Part shown: piece after piece, positions 26,219 to 34,868 of the stretch
Numbering within the stretch: the stretch's first letter is position 1
Layout: each line of letters opens with the position of its first letter
Assembly (NCBI RefSeq): GCF_002020135.1
Contig: NZ_MPZS01000002.1
Coordinates: 372,001 to 436,000, forward strand
Reading direction: 5' to 3'
From: Thioclava marina
GTDB lineage: Bacteria; Pseudomonadota; Alphaproteobacteria; Rhodobacterales; Rhodobacteraceae
DNA length: 64,000 nucleotides
Notes under the pieces: generated by a model
Told to the model about the DNA's origin: nothing
What the model saw: the letters and a program-made list of their open reading frames with translations, nothing else
Database searches by the model: none
Translations under genes and position numbers: made by a program

Positions 26219-27430
26219 ATGACGGAAGCCTATATCTATGATGCAGCCCGCACCCCGCGGGGCAAGGGCCGCAAGGACGGCTCGCTGCACGAAGTCAGCT
26301 CGGTCGCGCTGTCGGCACGGCTTTTGAGCGCGGTCAAGGAGCGCAACGGCCTCGAGGGTCACGCGGTCGAGGACGTGATCTGGGGCAACGCGACCCAGGT
26401 GATGGAACAGGGCGGCTGTCTGGCGCGCTCGGCGGTGCTGCTTTCGGATCTCGACGAGCGGATCCCGGGCCTGTCGATCAACCGCTTTTGTGCGTCGGGC
26501 ATGGAAGCGGTGAACCTCGCCGCGAACCAGGTGAAGGGTGGCGCAGGTCAGGCCTATATCGCGGGCGGCGTCGAGATGATGGGTCGTGTCGCAATGGGCT
26601 CGGACGGGGCGGCGATCGCCGTCGACCCGACACTGGCGATGAAGACCTATTTCGTCCCGCAGGGGATCTCGGCCGATATCATCGCCACCGAATACGGGTT
26701 CAGCCGCGAAGACGTGGACGCGCTTGGCGTGGAATCGCAGCGCCGTGCGGTGGAAGCGATCAAGGATAACCGCTTTGCGAAATCCATCGTGCCGGTGAAG
26801 GACCAGAACGGGCTCGTGATCCTCGACCATGACGAATTCGTGCGTCCGGGCACCACGATGGAAAACCTCGCCGCGCTCAAGCCCTCGTTCAAGGAGATGG
26901 GCGAGGTAATGCCGGGCTTCGACAAGGTCGCGATGCTGAAATACCCCCATCTCGACCACATCAACCACGTCCACCACGCGGGCAACTCATCCGGCATCGT
27001 GGATGGTGCGGCGGCGATCCTGATCGGCAACAAGGAATTCGGTGAAGCGCATGGCCTCAAGCCGCGCGCGCGCATCCGCGCCACCGCGAAGATCGGCACC
27101 GATCCGACGATCATGCTGACCGGCCCGGTTCCGGTGACCGAGAAGATCCTCGCCGACTCGGGCATGTCGATCTCGGACATCGACCTCTTCGAGGTGAACG
27201 AGGCTTTCGCCGCAGTGGTGCTGCGCTTCATGCAGGCCTTCCAGGTCGATGCCGACAAGGTCAACGTCAATGGCGGCGCGATCGCACTTGGCCACCCGCT
27301 CGGCGCGACCGGCGCGATCATCATCGGGACGCTGCTCGATGAATTGGAACGGCGCGACCTGTCGACCGGCCTCGCGACGCTCTGCGTCGCATCCGGCATG
27401 GGTGCCGCAACGATCATCGAGCGCGTGTGA
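26219..27430 (+). CDS. Acetyl-CoA C-acyltransferase (thiolase, FadA/FadI type)
   Basis: A 403-residue degradative thiolase that splits 3-ketoacyl-CoA with CoA to give acetyl-CoA. The nucleophile Cys is C91 (NRFCASGMEAVN). The catalytic His is in ALGHPLGATGA (about residue 358) and the second Cys in LCVASGMGAA (about 388). The longer loop with HVHHAGNSSGIVDGAAA is typical of FadA/FadI. It works with the FadJ-type protein encoded 676 bp downstream. A strong GC hairpin follows its stop. Confidence 0.94.
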   Translation: MTEAYIYDAARTPRGKGRKDGSLHEVSSVALSARLLSAVKERNGLEGHAVEDVIWGNATQVMEQGGCLARSAVLLSDLDERIPGLSINRFCASGMEAVNLAANQVKGGAGQAYIAGGVEMMGRVAMGSDGAAIAVDPTLAMKTYFVPQGISADIIATEYGFSREDVDALGVESQRRAVEAIKDNRFAKSIVPVKDQNGLVILDHDEFVRPGTTMENLAALKPSFKEMGEVMPGFDKVAMLKYPHLDHINHVHHAGNSSGIVDGAAAILIGNKEFGEAHGLKPRARIRATAKIGTDPTIMLTGPVPVTEKILADSGMSISDIDLFEVNEAFAAVVLRFMQAFQVDADKVNVNGGAIALGHPLGATGAIIIGTLLDELERRDLSTGLATLCVASGMGAATIIERV

Positions 27431-27456
27431 TGTTCGACCTGTGCATACTCTTTTCC

Positions 27457-27488
27457 CGAGCAGCGGGGGCCTCCGGCTCCCCTGCTCG
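27457..27488 (+). terminator. Hairpin after the thiolase gene
   Basis: CGAGCAG-GGGG (27457-27468) pairs with CCCC-TGCTCG (27479-27488). No T-run follows, so it may stop, pause or protect transcripts rather than terminate fully. Confidence 0.45.
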
Positions 27489-27619
27489 AACGCCGGGAAA
27501 GGGCATGCAACCTCTGGTTGACTCAGAAAAAGATTACTGCAATCTTAACAACCATAGTCTCATCGTGGCGGGATCCTGCTCTGACAGCAGTCCGCGCGGC
27601 GCGAAATGGAGTATAGGTT

Positions 27620-28066
27620 GTGGCAATCGGCATCCTGAAAAATCACCTGACGACGATGTCGGACGCGATTCTGGACGGGGATTTCGAGAGATACCTCTCC
27701 TGCGTCGCGCTTCCGCTCAAAGTGACAACCAACAGTTCGACCTTCTGGATCGAAACCGAAGACATGCTCGAAGAGGGTTTCGACGCCTTCTCCGACATGA
27801 TGCTTTCGCTCAATGTGAATTGCATCGCGCGACGTGCGATTACCGTCACGGGGATCACGAACCGTCGGATCTTCGGTCGCTACGCTTCGAGCTGCATGAA
27901 GGATCGCGACGAAATCGTTCCGCTCTACACGGCCGATATCACGCTCGAACTGCAAGAGGATCTGAGCTGGAAGACCTCCAGCATCGACCTGCAAATCGAC
28001 AACAGACGCTGGCCGATCATGGTCCCGCGACCGTCGGAAACCGAATCTGCTTACGCAATAGCCTGA
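27620..28066 (+). CDS. Hypothetical protein inserted in the beta-oxidation operon
   Basis: A 148-residue protein of unknown function. The composition (LKNHLTTMSDAILDGDFERYLSCVALPLKV, then alternating strands) resembles small NTF2/SnoaL-like folds, but that is a guess. Its codon use is less GC-biased than its neighbours, with more AT at third positions. The start is GTG at 27620 without a strong ribosome site. A TTGACT -35-like hexamer (27518-27523) about 100 bp upstream could give it its own promoter. It separates the thiolase gene from the FadJ-type gene. Confidence 0.65.
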   Translation: MAIGILKNHLTTMSDAILDGDFERYLSCVALPLKVTTNSSTFWIETEDMLEEGFDAFSDMMLSLNVNCIARRAITVTGITNRRIFGRYASSCMKDRDEIVPLYTADITLELQEDLSWKTSSIDLQIDNRRWPIMVPRPSETESAYAIA

Positions 28067-28105
28067 TGTGCCTCGCCTCCGCGGCAGGCACGCGGAGGAG
28101 AGAAA

Positions 28106-30295
28106 ATGGCTGATTTCACTTATGAACTTGGCGCCGATGGCGTCGCCGTCATCACTTGGGACGTTCCCGAAAAGTCGATGAACGTGATGAGCATGGAGGG
28201 CTTCGCGCTCCTCGATAGCTTCATCGACAAGGCGCTGGCAGATGACGCCGTCAAGGGCGTGGTCATCACCAGCGGAAAGCCCGATTTCGCGGGCGGCATG
28301 GACCTCAACGTCATTGCCGAGATGCGCAAAGGCGGCGCGCAGGCGATCTTCGACGGCGTGATGCAGATGCACCATGTCCTGCGCAAGATCGAACGCGCCG
28401 GCATGGACCCCAAGACCAACAAGGGTGGCAAGCCGATCGCGACGGCGATCCCCGGCACCGCGCTTGGCATCGGTCTGGAACTGCCGCTGTCCACGCACCG
28501 AATCTTTGCCGCTGACAACCCCAAGGCGAAGATAGGCCTCCCCGAGATCATGGTCGGCATCTTCCCCGGCGGCGGTGGCACGACGCGCCTTGCGCGCAAG
28601 CTCGGCGCGATGGTCGCGGCGCCCTTCCTGCTCGAAGGCAAGCTCTCGGATCCGAAGAAGGCGAAAGCCGCGGGCCTGATCGACGAGGTCGTCGAAGACC
28701 CGCTCGCGGCCGCGAAAGAGTGGGTGCTGAACGCCAAGGATGCCGATCTGGTGAAACCGTGGGATGCCAAGGGCTACAAGATGCCCGGCGGCGCGCCCTA
28801 TCACCCGGCAGGCTTCATGACCTTCGTGGGCGCTTCCGCAATGGTGCATGGCAAGACCAATGGCGTCTATCCGGCGGCCAAGGCGCTGCTGTCGGCGGTC
28901 TATGAAGGCGCGCTCGTACCCTTCGATCAGGCGATCAAGATCGAGGCGCGCTGGTTCACCAACGTTCTGATGAACCCCTCCTCGACCGCGATGATCCGTT
29001 CGCTCTTCATCAACAAGGGCGCGCTGGAGAAAGGCGCGAACCGCCCCGAGGTGCCCGATCAGCGGGTGAAGAAGGTCGGCATCCTCGGCGCGGGCATGAT
29101 GGGCGCGGGCATTGCCTATGTCTCGGCCAAGGCTGGCATCGAGGTCGTCCTGATCGACAACACGCAAGAGGCGGCCGATCGCGGGAAGTCCTATTCCGAG
29201 GGCATCCTCGACAAGGGCATCTCGCGCAAGAAGGTCACCGAGGAAGGCAAGGCGAAGGTGCTGGGCCTGATCAACGCGACCACCGATTACGCCGCCCTTG
29301 AGGGCTGCGACCTGATCGTGGAAGCGGTGTTCGAAGATCCGGGTGTGAAGGCCGAGGTCACCAAGAAGGCCGAGGCGATCATTCCCGATACGGCGATCTT
29401 CGCCACCAACACCTCGACCCTGCCGATCACCGAACTGGCCAAGGCCAGCGCGCGCCCCGAGCAGTTCATCGGCATCCACTTCTTCTCGCCCGTCGACAAG
29501 ATGATGCTGGTCGAGATCATCAAGGGCGCGCAGACCGGTCCGGTCGCCGTGGCGAAAGCGCTCGATTTCGTGCGCCAGATCCGCAAGACGCCGATCGTGG
29601 TGAACGACGCGCGCTTCTTCTACGCCAACCGCTGCATCATCCCCTATATCAACGAAGGCATCCGCATGGTCGCCGAAGGGGTGAACCCGACGCTGGTGGA
29701 GCATGCCGCGACGATGGTCGGCATGCCGCTGGGGCCCCTGCAACTGGTCGACGAGACCTCGATCGATCTGGGCGTGAAGATCGCCAAGGCCACGAAGGCG
29801 GCGATGGGCGATGCCTATCCCGATGGCGCGGTCGATGACGTGCTGTTCTGGATGGCCGACAAGGGCCGGATGGGCCGCAAGTCGAACGCGGGCTTCTACG
29901 ACTATGATGACAAGGGCAAGCGTCAGGGCCTCTGGGAAGGTCTCAACGCGCAATACCCGCGCGCCGACGAGCAGCCGGACGTGCATCACGTCCAGCATCG
30001 TTTGCTGATGGCGCAGGTGCTGGAAGCCGTGCGCGCCTTCGAGCAAGGCGTGTTGGAAGACATTCGCGAGGGTGACGTGGGGGCGATCCTCGGCTGGGGC
30101 TTTGCGCCCTGGTCCGGCGGCCCGTTCGCCTGGCTCGACATCATCGGCGCGGGCAAGGCCGTCGAGATCTGCGAAGCTCTCACCGCCCAATATGGCGCGC
30201 GCTTCGAGACCCCGGCGCTGCTGCGCGACATCGCGGCCAAGGGCGACAGCTTCTACGCACGCTTCGGCGAGGGTCAGGCCGCGCAAGCCGCCTGA
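28106..30295 (+). CDS. Multifunctional enoyl-CoA hydratase / 3-hydroxyacyl-CoA dehydrogenase (FadB/FadJ type)
   Basis: A 729-residue fusion enzyme for the two middle steps of beta-oxidation. The crotonase domain (about 1-200) has the oxyanion-hole region SGKPDFAGGMDL near residue 55 and the acidic catalytic segments around LPEIMVGIFPGGGGTTRLAR. The NAD-binding dehydrogenase domain begins at KVGILGAGMMGAGIAY (about 322-337), has FIGIHFFSPVDKMMLVEII with the catalytic His near residue 455, and ends in two HCDH C-terminal domains. Full length. It pairs with the thiolase upstream. An intrinsic terminator follows. Confidence 0.95.
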   Translation: MADFTYELGADGVAVITWDVPEKSMNVMSMEGFALLDSFIDKALADDAVKGVVITSGKPDFAGGMDLNVIAEMRKGGAQAIFDGVMQMHHVLRKIERAGMDPKTNKGGKPIATAIPGTALGIGLELPLSTHRIFAADNPKAKIGLPEIMVGIFPGGGGTTRLARKLGAMVAAPFLLEGKLSDPKKAKAAGLIDEVVEDPLAAAKEWVLNAKDADLVKPWDAKGYKMPGGAPYHPAGFMTFVGASAMVHGKTNGVYPAAKALLSAVYEGALVPFDQAIKIEARWFTNVLMNPSSTAMIRSLFINKGALEKGANRPEVPDQRVKKVGILGAGMMGAGIAYVSAKAGIEVVLIDNTQEAADRGKSYSEGILDKGISRKKVTEEGKAKVLGLINATTDYAALEGCDLIVEAVFEDPGVKAEVTKKAEAIIPDTAIFATNTSTLPITELAKASARPEQFIGIHFFSPVDKMMLVEIIKGAQTGPVAVAKALDFVRQIRKTPIVVNDARFFYANRCIIPYINEGIRMVAEGVNPTLVEHAATMVGMPLGPLQLVDETSIDLGVKIAKATKAAMGDAYPDGAVDDVLFWMADKGRMGRKSNAGFYDYDDKGKRQGLWEGLNAQYPRADEQPDVHHVQHRLLMAQVLEAVRAFEQGVLEDIREGDVGAILGWGFAPWSGGPFAWLDIIGAGKAVEICEALTAQYGARFETPALLRDIAAKGDSFYARFGEGQAAQAA

Positions 30296-30358
30296 GCCCA
30301 ATACATGATGGTCCGCGCGGGGAGACGGTTCCCTACCGCCGTGCGGGTCTAATCGAGG

Positions 30359-30393
30359 CGCCGGGGTCGCAAGACCCCGGCGTTCTCGTTTTC
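30359..30393 (+). terminator. Intrinsic terminator of the fadJ-type gene
   Basis: Perfect 10-bp stem CGCCGGGGTC / GACCCCGGCG with a GCAA tetraloop (30359-30382), followed by TTCTCGTTTT. Confidence 0.8.
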
Positions 30394-30502
30394 GGACATC
30401 GGTGAAATGGCTGGCCCGCCGCGTCAAAGAGAAACACCGCGACCAGAAGGTCACGGCGCGCTGTATCTCTGACTGTCCTGGGACTTCAGACGCCTCGCGC
30501 GC

Positions 30503-31174
30503 TCACTCGGCCGCGCAGGCGTAGGCGTGGGCGGTTTGATCTTCGTCGATGAGTCCCGCCACGATCGAACGCGCCATCTCGAGCGGCAGCGTCTCGTAGC
30601 TCGGCATTTCCTCGTCGAAGAGAGTGGCAATCCCGCCCGTATGGACGGAGGCGCAATGGACCATGCCCGCGCCGTTGGCGTAGATCACCTGATCGTGCTC
30701 GAACTCCAGCACGACCACTTCGACGCGCTGATGCGGCGTGATGCGGTCGATGCCACGATAGCCCTCAAGCGCGGCTGCCGGGATCAGCGCGAAGGGGTCG
30801 CCAAAGAGCGCCTCGGCCATGTCGCTTTCGACCAGCACGGGCTGTTCGGGCAGCAGCAGCATCGGCGTCTTGTTTCCCAGAGCACCGACCGGCACCGCGA
30901 GCGGCTTGAGCTGCGACGGGCAGGCGCGGCCGCTGATCCAGAGCTGCGAGCGCTTCACCGCTGCGACCGGGAGCAGACCGTGATCGAAGGTCATCACCAT
31001 GTCGCCAGCTGCGATCGCCTCGACCGGACGCCATCCCATCTGGGTCGCGATCTGCGTTCCCGCCACGATCCCTTCCGCCGGTCCGAACTCGGAAAGCTCA
31101 GCATCGAGAATCTCCGCCATGCGCAACCCATGGGCGATTTTCTCCTCCCAAGCCTTGGCGGTTTTGCGAAACAT
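30503..31174 (-). CDS. Hint-domain protein (Hedgehog/intein type), likely self-splicing-inactive
   Basis: A 223-residue protein. After about 35 helical residues comes a Hint fold (about 36-185) with GIVAGTQIATQMGWRPVEAI, then AAGDMVMTFDHGLLPVAAVK. Roseobacter Hint proteins usually read C-F-x-x-GTRI at this point, with the Cys acting as nucleophile for autocleavage. Here the position is Val (GIVAGTQ), and no other Cys is near, so splicing or cleavage chemistry should be lost. No signal peptide and no repeat toxin region are present, so it is a short Hint-only form. Direct repeats AAAAGTGGC lie upstream. Function unknown. Confidence 0.8.
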   Translation of the reverse strand: MFRKTAKAWEEKIAHGLRMAEILDAELSEFGPAEGIVAGTQIATQMGWRPVEAIAAGDMVMTFDHGLLPVAAVKRSQLWISGRACPSQLKPLAVPVGALGNKTPMLLLPEQPVLVESDMAEALFGDPFALIPAAALEGYRGIDRITPHQRVEVVVLEFEHDQVIYANGAGMVHCASVHTGGIATLFDEEMPSYETLPLEMARSIVAGLIDEDQTAHAYACAAE

Positions 31175-31357
31175 GTGCGTCTTCCTTCTGAAAGGCCTGC
31201 GGGGCCACGTTTCTCCGTAATCACTACTCGAAATGATTCTCGCGCAATTTCGGGGGCCAAAAAGTGGCGCAAAAGTGGCAAACCTAACTTTTAGACAGTA
31301 TTCGACCTCACGAGCCCGTGATCGGAACGTGAGGCCATCGCAATTCGCAAAACGCGA

Positions 31358-32014
31358 TTACGAAAGTGAGAAAGTATAGCCAAATCGGGCGATATCGCCT
31401 TTGCACAGACGAAAAATCAGCTCTGCATCAGAATCAGAGTAGTAAATTCGCCAGTCGCGATCACGCCGGGAGACGTTGCAGCGCGCGAAGGGGGTCACCG
31501 CAAATCCCAAATGTGTCTCCAAAAGGGCGGCGTCTTCGACCTGATTCTCGACGCGGATGAACAGGTCACAGCACTCCTCGCCCCCAGGGAGAGTCACGTA
31601 ACCCGCATAAGGCGAGTTCGCGAGCGAAGCCTGCGTCAGCGGCTGCCCCAGAAAACCCGAGAAGTCATGCGCCTTCGCCATCCCGACCGCAGGGTGATCG
31701 AACCTCTGCTCGCGCAGCCAGTGGTAATAACTCACCACCCGGTCCCAGGGGTTGCGCACAAGCGTGAAGGTAAAGAACGCCCGCGCCTCCTGCTCGGAAT
31801 AGAGCCCCAGCCCGTCGGCCAGTGTCGAATGCTTCCACAGCCGTCCCGCCGTCTCGACCCCTTCAAGCCGCCGCTTGCGTCGGCGCGCCTTGGGGGTATC
31901 GCCCACGAGCATATCCTCTGCCATCGCCCGCTTTTCGAGCGCCAGCGCCAGCGCCGTGCCACCGGTTTTCGGGATATGGACGAAGATGAAGCGACGGCCG
32001 CGCGAAAGGATCAT
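31358..32014 (-). CDS. Sulfotransferase-family protein
   Basis: A 218-residue protein with the PAPS 5'-phosphosulfate loop FVHIPKTGGTALALAL (about residues 10-25) and the 3'-phosphate motif FTLVRNPWDRVVSYYHWL (about 82-99), which mark it as a Sulfotransfer_2-type enzyme. It would move sulfate from PAPS to an unidentified sugar, lipid or protein. The start at 32014 was chosen because the motif lies just after it; an upstream in-frame ATG runs into the divergent ligase gene. The gene is rather short for the family. It is divergent from the acyl-CoA ligase. Confidence 0.82.
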   Translation of the reverse strand: MILSRGRRFIFVHIPKTGGTALALALEKRAMAEDMLVGDTPKARRRKRRLEGVETAGRLWKHSTLADGLGLYSEQEARAFFTFTLVRNPWDRVVSYYHWLREQRFDHPAVGMAKAHDFSGFLGQPLTQASLANSPYAGYVTLPGGEECCDLFIRVENQVEDAALLETHLGFAVTPFARCNVSRRDRDWRIYYSDSDAELIFRLCKGDIARFGYTFSLS

Positions 32015-32114
32015 GCGCGGGAGACTAGCGCCCGCGAAAGTTTGCGCAATCCCTCTTCCCTTTCCCCACGCATCCCACGAATATGCGCCTCGAATTGAGA
32101 CGGAGGAGGTTTTC

Positions 32115-33743
32115 ATGGGTTGGCTGGCCGACGAAACGGGTCTGGAAAAATGCGCGGCGAATTTCGTGCCGCTCACGCCACTGTCGCATCTCAACCGCGC
32201 GCTGGAAGTCTTCCCCGAGCGCACCGCGCTCGTCTACGGCAAGACCCAGCTGAGCTATGTCGACTACCACGCCCGCGTGAGCCAGCTCGCCTCTGCCCTC
32301 AAGGCACGCGGCGTCAATCCCGGTGACGTGGTCGCCACCATCCTGCCCAACACCCAGCCCCAGGTGGAGGCGCATTTCGGCGTGCCCGCCTGCGGCGCGA
32401 TCCTGAACGCGATCAACACCCGCCTCGATGTCGACACCATCGCCTATATCTTCGAGCATGGCGGCGCGAAGATCGTGCTGTGCGACACCGCTTTCCTGCC
32501 GCTCGCCGAAGAGGCGGTGAAGAAGATGAAGGGCGCTGCCCCGCAGATCGTCGAAGTGGCCGATCCGCAGCACGGGTTCGACCCGACCGGGCATTATCTC
32601 GAATATGAAGAGCTCGTGGCCGAAGGCGATCCGATGTTTTCCTGGATCATGCCCGAGGACGAATGGGAGAGCATCGCGCTCAACTACACCTCCGGGACCA
32701 CGGGGCGGCCCAAGGGCGTCGTCTATCACCATCGCGGGGCCTATCTGTCGACGCAGGCGAATGCGATCTCGTGGCGGATGCAGCTCTATCCGGTGCTGCT
32801 GACCATCGTGCCGCTCTTCCATTGCAACAGCTGGACCCATGGCTGGATGATCCCGATGATGGGCGGCACGGTCGTTTGCTGCCGCGATGTGACGGCGAAG
32901 GCGATCTATGACGCCATCGCCGATCATGGCGTCACCCATTTCGGCGGCGCTCCGATCGTGCTCAACACGATCATCAACGCCAAGGAAGAACACCGCCGCC
33001 CCTTCGACCATATCGTCGAAGTCTTCACCGCCGGCGCGCCCCCTCCCGCCTCGACGCTCGCCGCGATCGAACCGCTGGGCTTCAACGTGACACAGGTCTA
33101 CGGCCTGACCGAGACCTACGGGCCCGCGGTCGAATGCACCTGGAAACCGTCCTGGCAGGACAGCAAGGGCGAGGAGCGTGCCGATCTCAAGGCCCGCACC
33201 GGGGTGTCGATGCCGATGCTCGAGAAGGTCACCGTGCATGACCACGGCAAGGAGGTCGCCCGCGATGCCCAGCATCTCGGCGAGATCGTCTTCCGCGGCA
33301 ACATGGTGATGAAAGGCTATTACAAGAACCCGCAGGCGACCCGCGAGGCCTTCGAGGGCGGCGTGTTCCACTCCGGCGACATCGCCTTCATGCATCCCGA
33401 CGGCTACATCAAGATCACCGACCGCGCGAAGGACATCATCATCTCGGGCGGCGAGAACGTCTCCTCGGTCGAGGTCGAGGGCGTGATCGCGGCGCATCCC
33501 AGCGTCTCGCTGGCCTCGGTGGTCGCGAAACCCGACGAGAAATGGGGCGAAGTGCCCTGCGCCTTCGTCGAGCTGAAAGAAGGCGCGGAGGCGACCGAAG
33601 ACGAGATCATCAAGTTCTGCCGCGAGCGGCTCGCGGGCTTCAAGACGCCCAAGCGCGTGATCTTCTCGGATCTGCCCAAGACCTCGACCGGCAAGATCCA
33701 GAAATTCGAGCTGCGTGCCGTGGCGAAACTCCTCGATCAGTAA
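32115..33743 (+). CDS. Acyl-CoA ligase (AMP-forming; medium/long-chain or DmdB-like)
   Basis: A 542-residue ANL-family ligase. The ATP-binding loop is YTSGTTGRPKGVVYHH (about 190-205). The A5-type motif is YGLTETYGPAV (about 330), the hinge region is DIAFMHPDGYIKITDRAKDIIISGGENVSS, and the catalytic Lys is in KTSTGKIQKFELR near residue 525. It activates an acid to its acyl-CoA through acyl-AMP. Close relatives include both fatty acyl-CoA synthetases and methylmercaptopropionate-CoA ligase DmdB, which cannot be told apart here. GGAGGAGG precedes the ATG. It supplies the beta-oxidation enzymes nearby. Confidence 0.92.
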   Translation: MGWLADETGLEKCAANFVPLTPLSHLNRALEVFPERTALVYGKTQLSYVDYHARVSQLASALKARGVNPGDVVATILPNTQPQVEAHFGVPACGAILNAINTRLDVDTIAYIFEHGGAKIVLCDTAFLPLAEEAVKKMKGAAPQIVEVADPQHGFDPTGHYLEYEELVAEGDPMFSWIMPEDEWESIALNYTSGTTGRPKGVVYHHRGAYLSTQANAISWRMQLYPVLLTIVPLFHCNSWTHGWMIPMMGGTVVCCRDVTAKAIYDAIADHGVTHFGGAPIVLNTIINAKEEHRRPFDHIVEVFTAGAPPPASTLAAIEPLGFNVTQVYGLTETYGPAVECTWKPSWQDSKGEERADLKARTGVSMPMLEKVTVHDHGKEVARDAQHLGEIVFRGNMVMKGYYKNPQATREAFEGGVFHSGDIAFMHPDGYIKITDRAKDIIISGGENVSSVEVEGVIAAHPSVSLASVVAKPDEKWGEVPCAFVELKEGAEATEDEIIKFCRERLAGFKTPKRVIFSDLPKTSTGKIQKFELRAVAKLLDQ

Positions 33744-33889
33744 GGGGGCGCCGCCCCCGCCGCGCAAGCGCGGCTCCCCCGGGATATTTCGGGCAGTTGG
33801 AAAAAAATACGTGGTCTCACCTTCCAACCGCCCCAAATATCCCGGGGGTGAATGGCCGTGAGGCCAGAGGGGGGCGACGCCCTCTCTTC
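33743..33889. repeat. Structured intergenic repeat, paired copy D
   Basis: Two facing half-units after the ligase gene. The left (minus strand) has AAATATCCCGGGGGAG, hairpin CCGCGC-TT-GCGCGG and tail GGGGGCGGCGCCCCC. The right (plus strand) has AAATATCCCGGGGGTGA, hairpin GGCC-GTGA-GGCC and tail GGGGGGCGACGCCC. Between the heads, GGGCaGTTGGAA and TTCCAACcGCCC extend the inverted repeat. It differs from copies B and C in lying between two genes of the same direction. Confidence 0.8.
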
Positions 33890-33960
33890 GCGCAATGATT
33901 GTCGCCAGCCGGCGACGGCGGAGGCAGTACCCCCTGCCCCGCCACCAGAAGGATTGCACT

Positions 33961-34863
33961 TTGAGCGACTGGATCATTTCCGTTGCCGGGACCGAGACCG
34001 GCAAAAATCTCGCGCTCGGCCTCGCGCTTCTCGCGGCCTTCCTGCACGCGCTCTTTGGCGCCTTGCAGAAGGGTCGGCACGATCCCTGGCTCAGCCGGGC
34101 TGCGATCGACGCGAGTTACGGCATCATCGCGGCACCCTTTGCGCTCTTCGTCGTGCCATGGCCCGAGCCTTTCATGTGGCCGATCTTCGTGGGCGTGTTC
34201 TTCATCCATGTCGGCTACAAGCTGTTGCAGGCGATGAGCTATTCGCGTGGAGCCTACACCGTCGTCTATCCGGTGGTGCGCGGCACGGGGCCGCTCTTTG
34301 CGGTGATCGGCGCCGGGATCATTTTCGGCGAGCATTTCACGCTGGGGCAATGGGCGGGCGTTGCGGTGTTGCTCGCGGGGATCTACGGGCTGGCACTTTA
34401 CAACCTGCGCACCATCACCGTCGATCGCGAGACGATGGTGCCCGCCTTGATGCTGGCTGTGGCGACCGGGGCTTTCGTGGCGCTCTATACCACCTATGAC
34501 GCCTACGGGATCCGCGCGACCGCCGATCCGTTCACCTTCCTTGCGTGGTTCTTCTTCATTGATGGCTGGTTCATGCCGATCCTAACCGCCCGGCGCTGGA
34601 CGAAATTGCCCAGTTCGGAGATCGTGCCCTTGATGAAAAGGGGTGTTATTGGCGCAATCGTCGCCTATTTCTCCTTCGGTGCGATCATGCTGGCGACGCG
34701 GCTCGACAAGGTGGGCGAAGCCGCGGTGCTGCGCGAGACCTCGACGGTCTTCGCCGCCCTCATCGCCTGGCTCGTTCTGGGCGAGAAGGTAGGGCCGCGG
34801 CGTACCGCGTTGATGGGATTGATCGCCGTGGGTGCGGTGATCGTGGAAATGGCAGGACAATAG
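33961..34863 (+). CDS. EamA/DMT-family transporter
   Basis: A 300-residue inner-membrane protein with about ten hydrophobic helices in two EamA halves (about 10-140 and 155-295). The family-type helix ends are LAGIYGLALYNL and FAALIAWLVLGEKVGPRRTALMGLIAVG. The substrate is unknown (drug/metabolite). The chosen start is TTG at 33961 with AAGGA 7 bases upstream; an ATG at 33895 would add a very basic 22-residue N-terminus that overlaps repeat D and is less likely. Next gene follows after 5 bp. Confidence 0.85.
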   Translation: MSDWIISVAGTETGKNLALGLALLAAFLHALFGALQKGRHDPWLSRAAIDASYGIIAAPFALFVVPWPEPFMWPIFVGVFFIHVGYKLLQAMSYSRGAYTVVYPVVRGTGPLFAVIGAGIIFGEHFTLGQWAGVAVLLAGIYGLALYNLRTITVDRETMVPALMLAVATGAFVALYTTYDAYGIRATADPFTFLAWFFFIDGWFMPILTARRWTKLPSSEIVPLMKRGVIGAIVAYFSFGAIMLATRLDKVGEAAVLRETSTVFAALIAWLVLGEKVGPRRTALMGLIAVGAVIVEMAGQ

Positions 34864-34868
34864 GGCAG

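Noticed and set aside
27560-30454. A very long open frame (about 960 codons) on the minus strand opposite the FadJ-type gene
   Set aside because: It is the usual antisense shadow of a GC-rich gene. Its translation is rich in His, Arg and Asp with no family resemblance, while the plus strand encodes a complete known enzyme. The same holds for the roughly 1050-codon frame opposite valS.
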